From contig NW_006767438.1 in assembly GCF_000264995.1 (NCBI RefSeq), positions 1,684,938 through 1,717,971 of the forward strand: a stretch of 33,034 nt of DNA, read 5' to 3'. The notes below the pieces were generated by a model. That model was not told the origin of the DNA, did no database searches, and saw nothing but the letters and a program-made list of their open reading frames with translations. Positions 10,710-20,560 of this stretch are shown piece after piece (the stretch's first letter is position 1; each line of letters begins with the position of its first letter). The stretch is from Punctularia strigosozonata HHB-11173 SS5 (lineage: Eukaryota > Basidiomycota > Agaricomycetes > Corticiales > Punctulariaceae). The translations under genes were made by a program, and so were the position numbers.

Positions 10710-13700
10710 ATGAACGATTTCAGAACTATCCCGTTCAGTCCCCCACCAGAAACCCAAGGACTGTCGAGCGCCACGTTTTCCGTGCCTCCTCTTGATGGAT
10801 CGTTCACCATCCTCCAGTGTTACGACTGGCACGCCAGCAACTCTTCGCAGCACCCTCTCTTTGTATATGCCGAAAATGATCTCACCACGAAGACGCTTTA
10901 CTGGGCTGACGTTGTTCATGCAAGCCATCGCGCCGGCCGCATTGTTAGCGATCATGTCGGTGTCAAGTCAAAGAAGCCCGTGGTCGCGATCTTGGCGGGT
11001 GCAGGTCCGTGTTCATTCAGTTGTCCTGGGCGATTGCTGATCATGGCTCCAGACATGATCACATACTTCACCTGCTGCGTGGGTATCATGCGCGCCGGAT
11101 ATACGTTCTTCCTGATTTCCCCGAGGAACTCGGCTCCTGCAGTACGCAAGCCGAATGTTGTGAGTCGCATGAAGGAGCTCATTCTCATCTGTAGCTTGCA
11201 CATTTGCTCTCGTCTGTTCGCGCCGACCATGTTCTACTTGGATCCGAAAGCATTTTCTCTCAATTGGCGACGGCTGCGTTCTCTTCTATGTCGTCAGATT
11301 CGGTGCCCTCGACCTCGATCATTCCCATGTTCAAGGATCTCTACATGCCCACAAATCTTCACGAACCTCTACCCGATCCCAAAGTCGGCCCCAATGATCC
11401 CGTGTTCATGCTGCATTCTTCGGGTACGCCGACGTTGAATTATCACTGTGGATTACTGATAACCAAAGACGGTCAGGATCGACCGCGTTCCCAAAAGTGA
11501 TTACTTGGACTCATTTCTCCATGATCAGGGTTGCTGGTATTCCTGGTGAGCTCTTCTGTGTAGGAAAGAAAAGAGTGCCCGTACACTAATCACGATGCTT
11601 AGCTCTGGGAGAGATCGATTTCGCGGGGATTAGACTCGGTTGTCACTCAGTGCCCATGTTTCATGCCTTGGGTCTCACGATCTTGTTGTGGGCGGTGAGT
11701 GATGGTCACTCCCTACTGTATCCCATGTTGCTGTAACTTGCAGTAGCCGGCTTGTGGTTTTGTTATCAGCACTTTTCCGCCGGACCGGGTGATCCAAGGC
11801 GCTATTCATACAAAATCTGAAATCGTATTTTCGGTACCGTCATTTATAGAGGTTCGTCCAACGTTGTTTTCGAGTGGATAATCAATGACGCCGCCCTCCA
11901 GGCTTGGGTTGACTCTCCGCTCTATGTGGAGTATCTTGCGGGTATCAAGGGTGTTGTGAGTAATGGATCCTGTGTCAAGAAACTTGCACTCAGGCTCCTT
12001 ATTCGATCAGCTTTACGGTGGAGGGCCACTCAATAAGGCAGTGGGGGACGCCTTGACTGAGAAGGGCGTGGCAATCTACACGCTTTACGGAAGGTGTGCT
12101 TACCATATGTGTCAGATGATCTATTCTAACGAGATCAGCACGGAGACGACTGTGATGAACGTCATACTTCCCAGTAGGTTGCTTATACCCCGTCGTGTCG
12201 TGAATCATAATCTGATCTCTGCCGCTCAGGAGATAGACCTGGCTTGGACTGGCAGTACTTCCGGTTCAGCAAGCACGTCAAGCCTCACTTCGTCGAGAAC
12301 GGCTTTGGCCAGGTGGAGTTGGTGCTGGTCGTACGTACTTCCCGCACAGTAGCACAATTCATGCTCACTCGAGAGCTGTAGGCAAACCCTTTGTCTGTTC
12401 CCGTGATAACGAACACGAAGGTCAATGACGTCGACGCATACGCTACAGGGGATCTGCTAGAAAGACATCCCACAAAACCTGATTTATGGAAGATATTCGG
12501 TAGGGCCGACGATCAGATCATGCACAGCACCGGGGAAAAGGTTTGTCTTCCCTCCCGGGCGTCTGTGTCTCGTGTGGTACACTTACTGCCTGCCACCGTA
12601 TAGACCAACCCAGGACCGCTTGGTTGGCATATAACCTCGTTTAGTGGGCCTCGTACTTATCTCCATTTCAGAGACGATACTCAATCAAGATCCCCATGTC
12701 GCCGCGGCGGTCATGTTCGGTCGGGAACGTTTCCATGCTGGTGTCATAGTTGAGCCGGTATCGCAGGAGAGATTCGACCCCAGCAATGAGACAAAGCTTG
12801 CCGAGTTCCGAAATAAAATCTGGTAAATGGGCAACTCACCTGATTCTCGGCATGGAGCTCACGCGGCTGATTACGCATCTGCATGCAGGCCGAGCGTAGA
12901 GCGTATGAATCAGTTTGCGCCTCAACATTCGCGCATCTTCAAAGAGGCCAGTTTCGTCTAGGTTTGGCTTGTGCTCATGCTGACTGACGTTGTAGATGAT
13001 TCTGGTGGCTTCCCCAAATAAACCTTTCATATACTCTGCAAAGATGACGGTCAGGCGCCATGGGGTCCTCGCAGAATACGTGGACGAAATTGACTCGGCC
13101 TACGCTGCCCTCGAAGAATCCACACAACTCGAGATCCAGGCCCCCGCCAGCTGGTCTGACAACACAGCGATGCTTTTCTTACGATCCCTCGTTAAGAATG
13201 TACTAAAGCAGGATATATCTGACGAAGAGGACCTCTTCGAGTACGGTTGCGACAGGTACGTCGACCTTGATCATACCGCCACTCTAGATCTGATCGAATA
13301 CGGACCAGCCTTCAAGCGACGTGGATTAGGAACACCCTGCTTCGGGCCCTGCGTCAAACCACGGGACTTGACACGCGATGCGTATCATCTAACTTAGTTT
13401 ATCAGCATCCTTCAATTCATGCTCTCAAAACGTTTGTAACAACGTTTGCTGGGGGGGCACTGTCGTCAACAGCCAATGCTAGCACCGTCCTCGATGCGAT
13501 GACTCGCTTGGTTGACATGCATTCTCGCGATTTGCCTACACACACTACGGTACGACCACGCGCGGATAAGAACCATGTCGTCGTGGTGACGGGTACGACG
13601 GGAAACCTCGGAGCCGAGGTTTTATTGGCCGTCCTGGATGATCCAATCGTAAAACGGATTTATGCGTTTAACCGTAGCGGAACCGGTCACAAGTCGCTCC

Positions 13701-14907
13701 TCGGGAGGCAGGAATCCATAATTCAGGCACATGATCTAGAACCAAGCCTTGTGCGGTCGCCTAAAGTCACCCTGTTGACCGTGGACTGGAATCGCGCGGA
13801 CTTCGGGCTGAGTTCGGAGATCCTGACGGAGGTGCGTGAATTCCTCAGGCTTCCGTGACCGCGGCTGACGTTGCGCATGTCGCAGATCCGCGACTCCGTG
13901 ACCCACGTCATTCATAACGGTGAGCCAATAGTCGTCTGTCTCTGTGCGACTCGCTGACCGCGGTAATGATCCAGCATGGAACGTGCATTTTGGGGCGGCC
14001 TTGTCGTTTTTTGAGGCGAATGTCCGTGGCTTGCGCAACCTCATAGATTTGTCGCTTTCCTGCGGTGCACAATTATGCTTTGTCAGCTCCATCGGGGTGG
14101 TCAGTGGTACGTGTATGACGCACAAGGTTGGGCATTGCGTTAACCTTAGCATCTAGGGGAAGGAGTCGCAGAGCCAATCCAAGAGACGTATGTCGACGCG
14201 TCAGTGGCCTTGAGTAATGGCTATACGCAATCCAAATGGGTTGGATAGCGCCTTCTCCAGATTGCCTCAAAGAAAAGCGGTTTGAGTGCTGTAACGATCC
14301 GCGTTGGACAGCTGTCGGGGGCAAAAAACGGCGCCTGGAAGACGTACGCCATTCGTTATTGCTCACTTGCTATGCTTCTTACACATCCCCTTAGCACCGA
14401 GTGGCTTCCTGCGCTTGTGAAGTCGTGTCAACAGCTGGGCTGCATGCCATCCATGCAACAAGTAAGGTTCTATTCCATGCCATATAACGTTGCTTTGACG
14501 TGTCTGCCGTTTCGTTATAGAACCTTGCCTGGTTGCCTGTCGATATCGCAGCCCGTTGCATAGCGTCTATGCGCAAGGCTTCTCCCGGTGTTGTTCATCT
14601 CGTACATCCCCGTCCGGTCCCCGCTTCGTCCGTGTTTCGGGCCATCGCGAACTCTCTTAATCTCGACACCGTGCCATACGATGCGTGGCTCAGCAGACTA
14701 GAAGGCGCTACGGATCCTTCGACCACTCCTGCCCTCATGCTGTTGGATTTTTTCAAAGAGGAGTGGAAGGAACCGAGGCTCTCGATGGAGCGTGCTTACG
14801 AACAATGCGACTTCCTGTCGGATACAACGCAGATCCGTGATCTGGGGCCGGAGGAAGCGGTGAAGTGGATCGCCTTTTGGAAGCGCGTTGGTTTTCTTGC
14901 CGCTTAG
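10710..14907 (+). CDS. Adenylate-forming reductase (NRPS-like A-T-R enzyme), interrupted by TAG at codon 860
   Basis: Twenty-one exons join in phase into 1043 codons: 10710-11004, 11053-11141, 11195-11423, 11477-11545, 11603-11694, 11747-11851, 11902-11955, 12011-12093, 12139-12173, 12230-12330, 12382-12540, 12604-12622, 12672-12822, 12889-12946, 12996-13255, 13309-13831, 13886-13919, 13975-14106, 14157-14343, 14395-14461 and 14521-14907. A domain: HSSGSTAFPK (about 200-210), YGSTE (about 337-341), YATGDL (404-409), GRADDQIM (424-431), NKPFIYSAK with core Lys529. T domain: GCDS with phosphopantetheine Ser600, its codon split by an intron. R domain: TGTTGNLG (694-701), SSIGVV, and YTQSK (Tyr852, Lys856). 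The reaction expected is ATP-dependent acid activation, thioester loading and NAD(P)H release as aldehyde or alcohol; the substrate is not predictable here. Codon 860 (14246-14248) is TAG where relatives have Glu in SKWVxERLL; the rest stays open. Intron 14 has a GC donor (12947). A truncated product would keep A, T and part of R. Confidence 0.9.
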
Positions 14908-16250
14908 GCGAAGTCGGCGCGAATGGCACTCAGTGACTTGTATGATATCACGCAGAGGTGTATACAATCAGTGGATCAGATGTCTATTAATTGCGCACAA
15001 TCGTGAACGGGTGGCCATCGGCGCATCACAGAACAGCTGGAGGAGAGGCACACCACGGTGTGCATCGAGACCTGCGACACGGAGCCTTATCCGGCAACTC
15101 CAAGGATATTTGGACGGCGCGTGGACAGCAAGTGATATCTGATCGTAAGGCAGAATCGAGATTGAGACCATAGAGCTAGGATCTTTCGGAGAAAGACCTG
15201 CTCATCAGGAGAGTGCACCGAGCAGGAGTCGGCGGACTTGATTGATCTTGAGGCGAGTTTGTTGAATCAACGGTGGCGGGATGTGGTGTAGAAGGAAAAC
15301 TGTGAAAACCGTGGATTCTGGATAGACAGCATCAGCGAGGTCGTCGCTTTGTGATAGCCGGCATGAACGAACGCAATGAGCAAGGAGCACAATGAGGGTG
15401 CGAACGTGGTCGCTCAAGTGCAGGTTTCAGAACGGAACAAGCTCACCAAAGACCAGAGTCGACAAACATCTCAGCCAGATATTGTGAGCGCATGCTGAGC
15501 CTCTCGACAATCTGCAGACAATCAGGGCATGTTTCCCGCAGCGGGAAACATGACCTGGTGAATCCCGCGCCTGACGACGACCCTCTGGGCGATCAATCTG
15601 ACATTCGCGCTCGACAAAAGCGAGTTCAGGTAGTGTTTTCAGGGGAATAGAGAAGATCGGACTGGACTCGAAGGTAATCAATAGAAAGGGACGTCGATGT
15701 GACGCATGCAACACGGGCGGAGGTAGGTTCGCGCTTGCAGTCCGCAGAACGGTTTGAAAGTGGACATGAATAGGTGGATATGAATAGGTGTGGGCATTGG
15801 CGCACGTTCGGAGATTATTGCTATCGGCATCTGAACACTGCCCGCAAAGGTCCCACGCTTCCCTCTCACTCTCACTCTTGCCTTTCTGGTCTCCTTGTCA
15901 AAATGCAGGCTCTTCCGAGCGCCCCGAGAAGCAGAACGACTTCGCGACCGAACGCGCATGAACGGAAGCGGAAAGTAATACTGAAAACTGCCGCAACTGC
16001 CAAAATCCTCCTAAGCTGGCGGGCCCCTGCATTCGGAAATGAGAGACCCAGGACACCTGCGTTCCTCTTCCGTGCATCGCCGGTGCGCTCGTGCTTTACA
16101 CGCACTTCTGGTTGAAGTGCCACAACGACACCAGGTTCTCGGGGAGTTGGAGCCCGACCGTTGAGCACCTTGCCCGACCTTCCCCAGCTACTTTTCTCTG
16201 CTCTACCCCCGTCGATCGCTTTCGTCTCGTTATCTCTCCGAGGGTCCACA
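14908..16250. other. Gene-free interval between the reductase and MFS2
   Basis: No recognised gene on either strand. It holds a perfect inverted repeat at 15528-15552. The last few hundred bases must contain the MFS2 promoter; I see no clear TATA box. Confidence 0.5.
15528..15552. repeat. Perfect 12-bp inverted repeat with a 1-nt centre
   Basis: catgtttcccgc at 15528-15539, one A, then gcgggaaacatg at 15541-15552. The near-palindromic form with no loop fits a dimeric regulator site better than a hairpin. It lies about 620 nt after the reductase stop and about 700 nt before the MFS2 start. Confidence 0.6.
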
Positions 16251-18369
16251 ATGTCTGGCAACCACCGCGACCCTGGCAATGGGTCCACCAGAGGACTTGA
16301 CTTCTGGCTCGCCTTCATCGCGTGCATGGTCGTTGACCTGCTATCCGCCCTGGACCTTGTAAGTCTCGCTTCAGGTCGACATACAAAGCTCACGCGGATG
16401 CCGCCTAGACCGCCGTCTCCACGACTCTTCCTACCATCGTCAGTCACCTGCACGGCCAAGACTTCATCTGGGTAGCAAGCGCGTACACAATCGCATCCAC
16501 CGCCGTTCTGCCCCTTTGCGGCGGCGTGGCCTCGATATTCGGTCGAAAGCCGGCTCTGCTCTGTTTCGTCGCATTCTTCTCGGCCGGGTCCGCCATCTGT
16601 GGAGCAGCACAGAATATGCCGATGCTGATCGCCGGCAGAGGTTCGTTCGGTCTTGCCATGCATCCCAAAAAGCTCGCTAGCTTGTCTGAATTGTTTGACT
16701 CCAGCCATCCAAGGTTTTGGAGGCGGTGGCTGTCTCGCTACCACGGAAATCATCTACGCCGATAGTAAGCCCGGTCCGTTCACTGCGCCGGAGTCGACTC
16801 ACTTCCTCGCCCGTGCTAGTGATCCCGCTGCCCGAGCGAGGCAAGTTTCAAGGCATCCAAGCTTGGTGAGTCGCACAACTACTCGTTTACCAATGCTAAG
16901 ACCCCAGCAGTGTCTGGGCCTTTGCGTGGTGAGTGCGCTTACGAGAATGACTCGACGTCGACGCTCACCATTGGAGGCCATATTCAGCGCCATCGCACCT
17001 CCCATCGGAGGCGTTCTCGCAAGTTCGGGCGCGTGGAGATTTCTGTTCTTCCTCAACCTTCCTCTGTGCGGAATCGCGACGGTGCTCATCATCCTTTTCC
17101 TTCGGGTACGCGCCCCGAAGTCTGCTTTCATGTCGAAGATCGGCCGACTGGATTGGATGTGAGCGGTCGATCATCAAGCCATCATTATTATTCGCGCTCC
17201 TGACGGGCCTCTGACTCAGCGGTAATGCGATCATCATTTCGAGTACGACCTCTTTGTCTATCGGTCTCGCGTGGGGTGGCGTTCAATTTTCTTGGTCGTC
17301 GTGGCACGTCCTACTACCGATTTGCCTCGGCGTGATCGGTATCGTCGCGTTCTTCTTCGTCGAAGCCTTATGGGTAGTGGAGCCCACGGTATGTATTCTC
17401 TTCTCCTGCCCTTGCTTCATGCCACTCACGTTGCCCTAGGTTCCGTTTGAGATACTACATAATCGTACGACCATCAGCGGCTACCTGGGCACCTTCTTTC
17501 ACGGTATCGTCTCGATGGCGGTCATATGTGAGTGCGGAATCGTATATCGTCGCGCGTGCGCTGACAGTCGCAGTCTATCTCCCGGTGTATTTTCAGGCGT
17601 CCAAGGGAGCTTCTGCGGTGCACTCAGGGGTACTTTTCTTCGGTTCCTCTTTCTCTATACCCCTGCTAGCCATAGGATGCGGGATATCCGTTCAGATCGT
17701 CAACCGTTACCGACCCCAAAACTACGTTGGATGGACTCTCATTCTCATCGGTCTCGGACTGCTGTCGACGCTGGACGCCTCAAGCACCGCAGCCCAGTAC
17801 ACGGTTTACCAGGTCATCGCTGGGCTTGGTCTCGGAATCGTATGGATCAGCACGCAGTTTCCGATCTTAGCCCCGCTTGAATTTTCCAATAACGCTCACG
17901 CTTTGGCATTCTTCACTTTCGTGCGATGCTTTGCTCAGGTTCGTGCCACAACAACGCTATTGGCCCTGGACCTTAAACTAACGTCCGCGCTGATATTGCT
18001 TGCCTTTAGAGCTTGGGAACCGTCATAGGGGGTGCGATCTTGCAGAACCGTGTTCGAAGCATCCTCCCCAGCTCGCTCGTGGAATCTTTACCCGCACACG
18101 TCGAAGTCAGCTACGCGCTCATCCCGCTCATCCGTAAACTGCCCCCACCTCTCAAAGGCAAAGTCCAGGAGGCCTTTGCCCGGAGCATCGACCTGATCTG
18201 GCGCGTGATGATCGGCATATCCGGAGCCGGTTTGCTCAGCTGTCTCCTGATGTCGGAGGTCGAGATGCGCCAGGAGCTGGACGATGCTTGGGGACTCGAA
18301 GAACGAAGACTGGAGTCGTCGGACTCCAGGAAGTCCTCCGATCCTGCCGTAGAGGCGCCCGCCTTGTAG
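16251..18369 (+). CDS. MFS drug:H+ antiporter-type transporter (MFS2), intact, 10 exons
   Basis: Exons 16251-16358, 16409-16640, 16705-16764, 16820-16865, 16908-16928, 16988-17158, 17220-17388, 17440-17527, 17574-17938 and 18010-18369 join in phase into 539 residues without a stop; all introns are GT-AG and one exon is only 21 nt. The order of motifs matches MFS1: TAVSTTLPTIVSHL, GGVASIFGRK (motif A), IQGFGGGGCLATTEI, AWRFLFFLNLPLCG, FYLPVYFQASKG, YRPQNYVGWT, APLEFSNNAHALAFF. Two large hydrophobic blocks fit about 14 helices, and the tail after LLMSEVEMRQ is charged and serine-rich. It is a plasma-membrane proton-coupled exporter by family. It is the only transporter in the window with an open frame and sits 3' of the reductase on the same strand, so export of the cluster product or self-protection is a reasonable inference. 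Confidence 0.9.
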
Positions 18370-18827
18370 GCCCGCGTGGGTATGGTCGGGCATGCGTCAT
18401 CGAGTAGAGTGTAGCGTAGTCGAACTCGGGGATGAATAGATAATATGGTTTCCACCAACGGTGCCCTACCAGAATGAGCTTGAGATCGAGCGACATGTAA
18501 CACAATGCTAAGGTAGGCAGCACGAGTAACGAGTGCTCCATTTCCTCAAGCTCGCGCTGAGCGATACGCCCTCTACAGCGTGACCCTCTTAGTGGCCCCT
18601 CAATCGAATGCATGGGCATTTCGAGTTTCCTAAGACCGCCGACTTGATTTGAAGCTTCGAGCACGAGCCATCCCTCTACAGCGGTGAATGGTCGTAGCCA
18701 CGGCCGCAGCCACGGTTTGCAGGATACAATTGCTCGTCGCATGCAGTACTCGGGGGAACCATATACGCAAACAGAAGGGCCGGGCGGAGTCGCCTCGATA
18801 CAGTGACAATAGACAGGGCAAAAACGA
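18370..18827. other. Intergenic region between MFS2 and the oxidoreductase (convergent 3' ends)
   Basis: MFS2 (+) and the oxidoreductase fragment (-) point at each other, so this holds both 3' ends. A short repeat of gccacgg occurs near 18697-18714. Open frames on the minus strand here show no domain. Confidence 0.5.
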
Positions 18828-19658
18828 TTACGCGGTACGGTAGGAAGACGGCGGACGATTGGGCATGCCGGCATGGGAGTGACCGTATGAGAAACGGAAA
18901 GAAGCGTATGAGCACAAGGGTCGCACCTTGTCGTAAATCTTCTCCACGGAAGTCATCTGGAGAAGGGGTTCCGACGCCGATGGCCAAGTCTGAGGCTGTC
19001 CCCCGCGCACCTTAGCGACGAATGCCTCGAGTTGGTAACGATACCTGCGAGATGTGGCGTGAGTAGCGCACACGAAGGCCGGAGTACCACACACGTCGTC
19101 CACCAGTCCTCTCCCAAAGACTCAAACTTGTACACCTTCTCCGTCTTCATCGGTCCAGAGGTAGGTCGGATCGTGATGGTATGCCAGAGGTGAGGGATCG
19201 GGAAATTGTTCAACTCGATCTTGCCTCCTTCGAGCTCGATGAAGGCCGTGGTCTTGAAGAATCGGGGGAAAACGCCGAAGGGTCCGCGTCCCGGCATGCT
19301 GAAGTCCACGTAGGTCTCGGCGCTCACGTCCCCGGACATGCGGTAGACAGCATGCATGCTCCGATCGATTCGTTTCGCGTCCAAGGGATGACCGACAGCC
19401 GAGGCGGAGAGGATCTCCTCCGGTTCGGACGAGGAGAAATATCGAACAGCGGAGAGCGCGTACACTGGCAAATATCGTCGACCTGGTGAGGCTATGTAGA
19501 CAGCGTTTACCTCCCATGTCCATCGTCGCGCCTCCACCCAGATCAAACTTGTAGCGAACATCGTCCTTGAGGAAGAAGGAGCCGCTGAGCACGGATGGAA
19601 CCGCGAACTCGGCTTTGACGCTCTTCACGGCCCCGAACTCTTTGCTTTCGACGATTTC
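18828..19658 (-). pseudogene. Gfo/Idh/MocA-family (dihydrodiol dehydrogenase-like) oxidoreductase, N-terminus missing
   Basis: Three minus-strand exons, 19658-19511, 19464-19095 and 19044-18828, join in phase into 244 residues. They begin EIVESKEFGAVKSV and continue YKFDLGGGATMDMG, ALSAVRYF, AVGHPLDAKRIDR, FSMPGRGPFG, FIELEGGKIELNNFP, EDWWTTYRYQLEAF and PNRPPSSYRTA. This is the substrate-binding and dimerisation part of the family. The N-terminal Rossmann fold (about 130 residues, with the GxGxxA-type NADP loop) should lie upstream, above 19658. Just there a weak HPVTER match (about 19705-19725) is followed by retroelement sequence. No Rossmann segment is seen on the far side of the element either. 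The last exon reads through about 20 unusual residues before the normal C-terminus, possibly a lost intron acceptor. The gene cannot make a working enzyme as it stands. Confidence 0.75.
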
Positions 19659-19896
19659 CTAGACATCCAGATTCCAGAGTGAGAGCATCACACGACTCTC
19701 GCGGGCTCAGCGCTCAGTGACGGGGTGAACGGTGCAAGACGCCGCGCGGAGTTGCGGACGCACCGGAGCGGAGGTCACGTGCGGCGGTGCTGATTCTTGG
19801 GCGGCGGCTGCTCGCCGCCACATCCTAGGGGCGGCAAGGAGGTCCGGCCTCCCCTCGTTTCTTTCGTATTGAACTCCGATTTCGTGAATATCCGCA

Positions 19897-20391
19897 ATGC
19901 CTCCATGCCTCGAACGACCCCCACTTTTCGTCAAACGACTGTCGGCCTTGCGCAAGGAGGAACTACAGCGACTGGCCGCCCACTTAGGGCTCGAAGAAGA
20001 AGGCACAGTGGCGGCCCTCAAAGCCAGGGCGAGGCAGAAGCTTCTAGCCGACATCAAGTTCTACATGGCACACCCCGACTTCAAGGCCCTGTTCACAAGG
20101 CAAGAACTCGCGGAAATCATCGACAACGCGTCGAGCACTTCGAACTCCACCTTCGAAGGTATCGCACGAGAAGGGGAGGTGAGACCAGATGAAGGCTCTC
20201 ACCACGAGGCGGATGAAGACAGTAGGGAGTCGGAACCCGATAGCGCGGGCCGTGAGCGGAGCCCGGATCAGGAGGACGAGGACGAGGAGGACGATCCACA
20301 ACTCCCACCGCCGTCGGAGGACAGGGGTGAGTTGTTCTTCCCAGAAGTCGAGGGCATAGGCCCGACCAGCACGCGCTCGCGACGGCCATAG
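19897..20391 (+). CDS. DIRS-like element ORF1, SAP-like and acidic protein
   Basis: 164 residues from an ATG at 19897. Residues about 10-50 (LSALRKEELQRLAAHLGL, then a TVAALKARARQKL helix) have the helix-extended-helix pattern of SAP DNA-binding motifs. The second half is very acidic (DEDEEDD). A chromatin- or DNA-associated Gag-like role is inference. It is followed by ORF2 in another frame after about 110 nt. Confidence 0.6.
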   Translation: MPPCLERPPLFVKRLSALRKEELQRLAAHLGLEEEGTVAALKARARQKLLADIKFYMAHPDFKALFTRQELAEIIDNASSTSNSTFEGIAREGEVRPDEGSHHEADEDSRESEPDSAGRERSPDQEDEDEEDDPQLPPPSEDRGELFFPEVEGIGPTSTRSRRP

Positions 20392-20560
20392 GGCTGCCGG
20401 CACGTCACCCACCGAGGTCGCATATGCGTCCGAGGAATATGGGGGGGGGGCATATGCCCCCCTTTCCCCTCCCGCCGTCCGTCGTATATACGACGAGGAC
20501 CATATGGTCGAGAGGCATTGCCATAGGGCGCCCGGTTTCGGAATCCAGCCATATGGCAGT
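20385..20560 (+). other. ORF1-ORF2 spacer with CATATG palindromes
   Basis: The spacer carries repeated CATATG / CCATATGG / CCATAGGG motifs (near 20388, 20421, 20451, 20501, 20520, 20550). One is the perfect 18-bp palindrome GGGGGG-CATATG-CCCCCC at 20445-20462. ORF2 starts within the motif at 20501-20506. Confidence 0.5.

Noticed and set aside
14240-14248. A 9-nt intron gttggatag that would remove the reductase stop codon
   Set aside because: Too short to be spliced, and removing it would delete conserved residues of SKWVxE.
15872-16753. 293-codon open frame on the minus strand
   Set aside because: It lies opposite the 5' part of MFS2, whose exons carry clear family motifs. The antisense frame is Arg/Gly-rich with no domain and is a shadow.
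18236-18874. 212-codon open frame on the minus strand downstream of MFS2
   Set aside because: No motif, overlaps the MFS2 3' end and the oxidoreductase stop; composition looks random.
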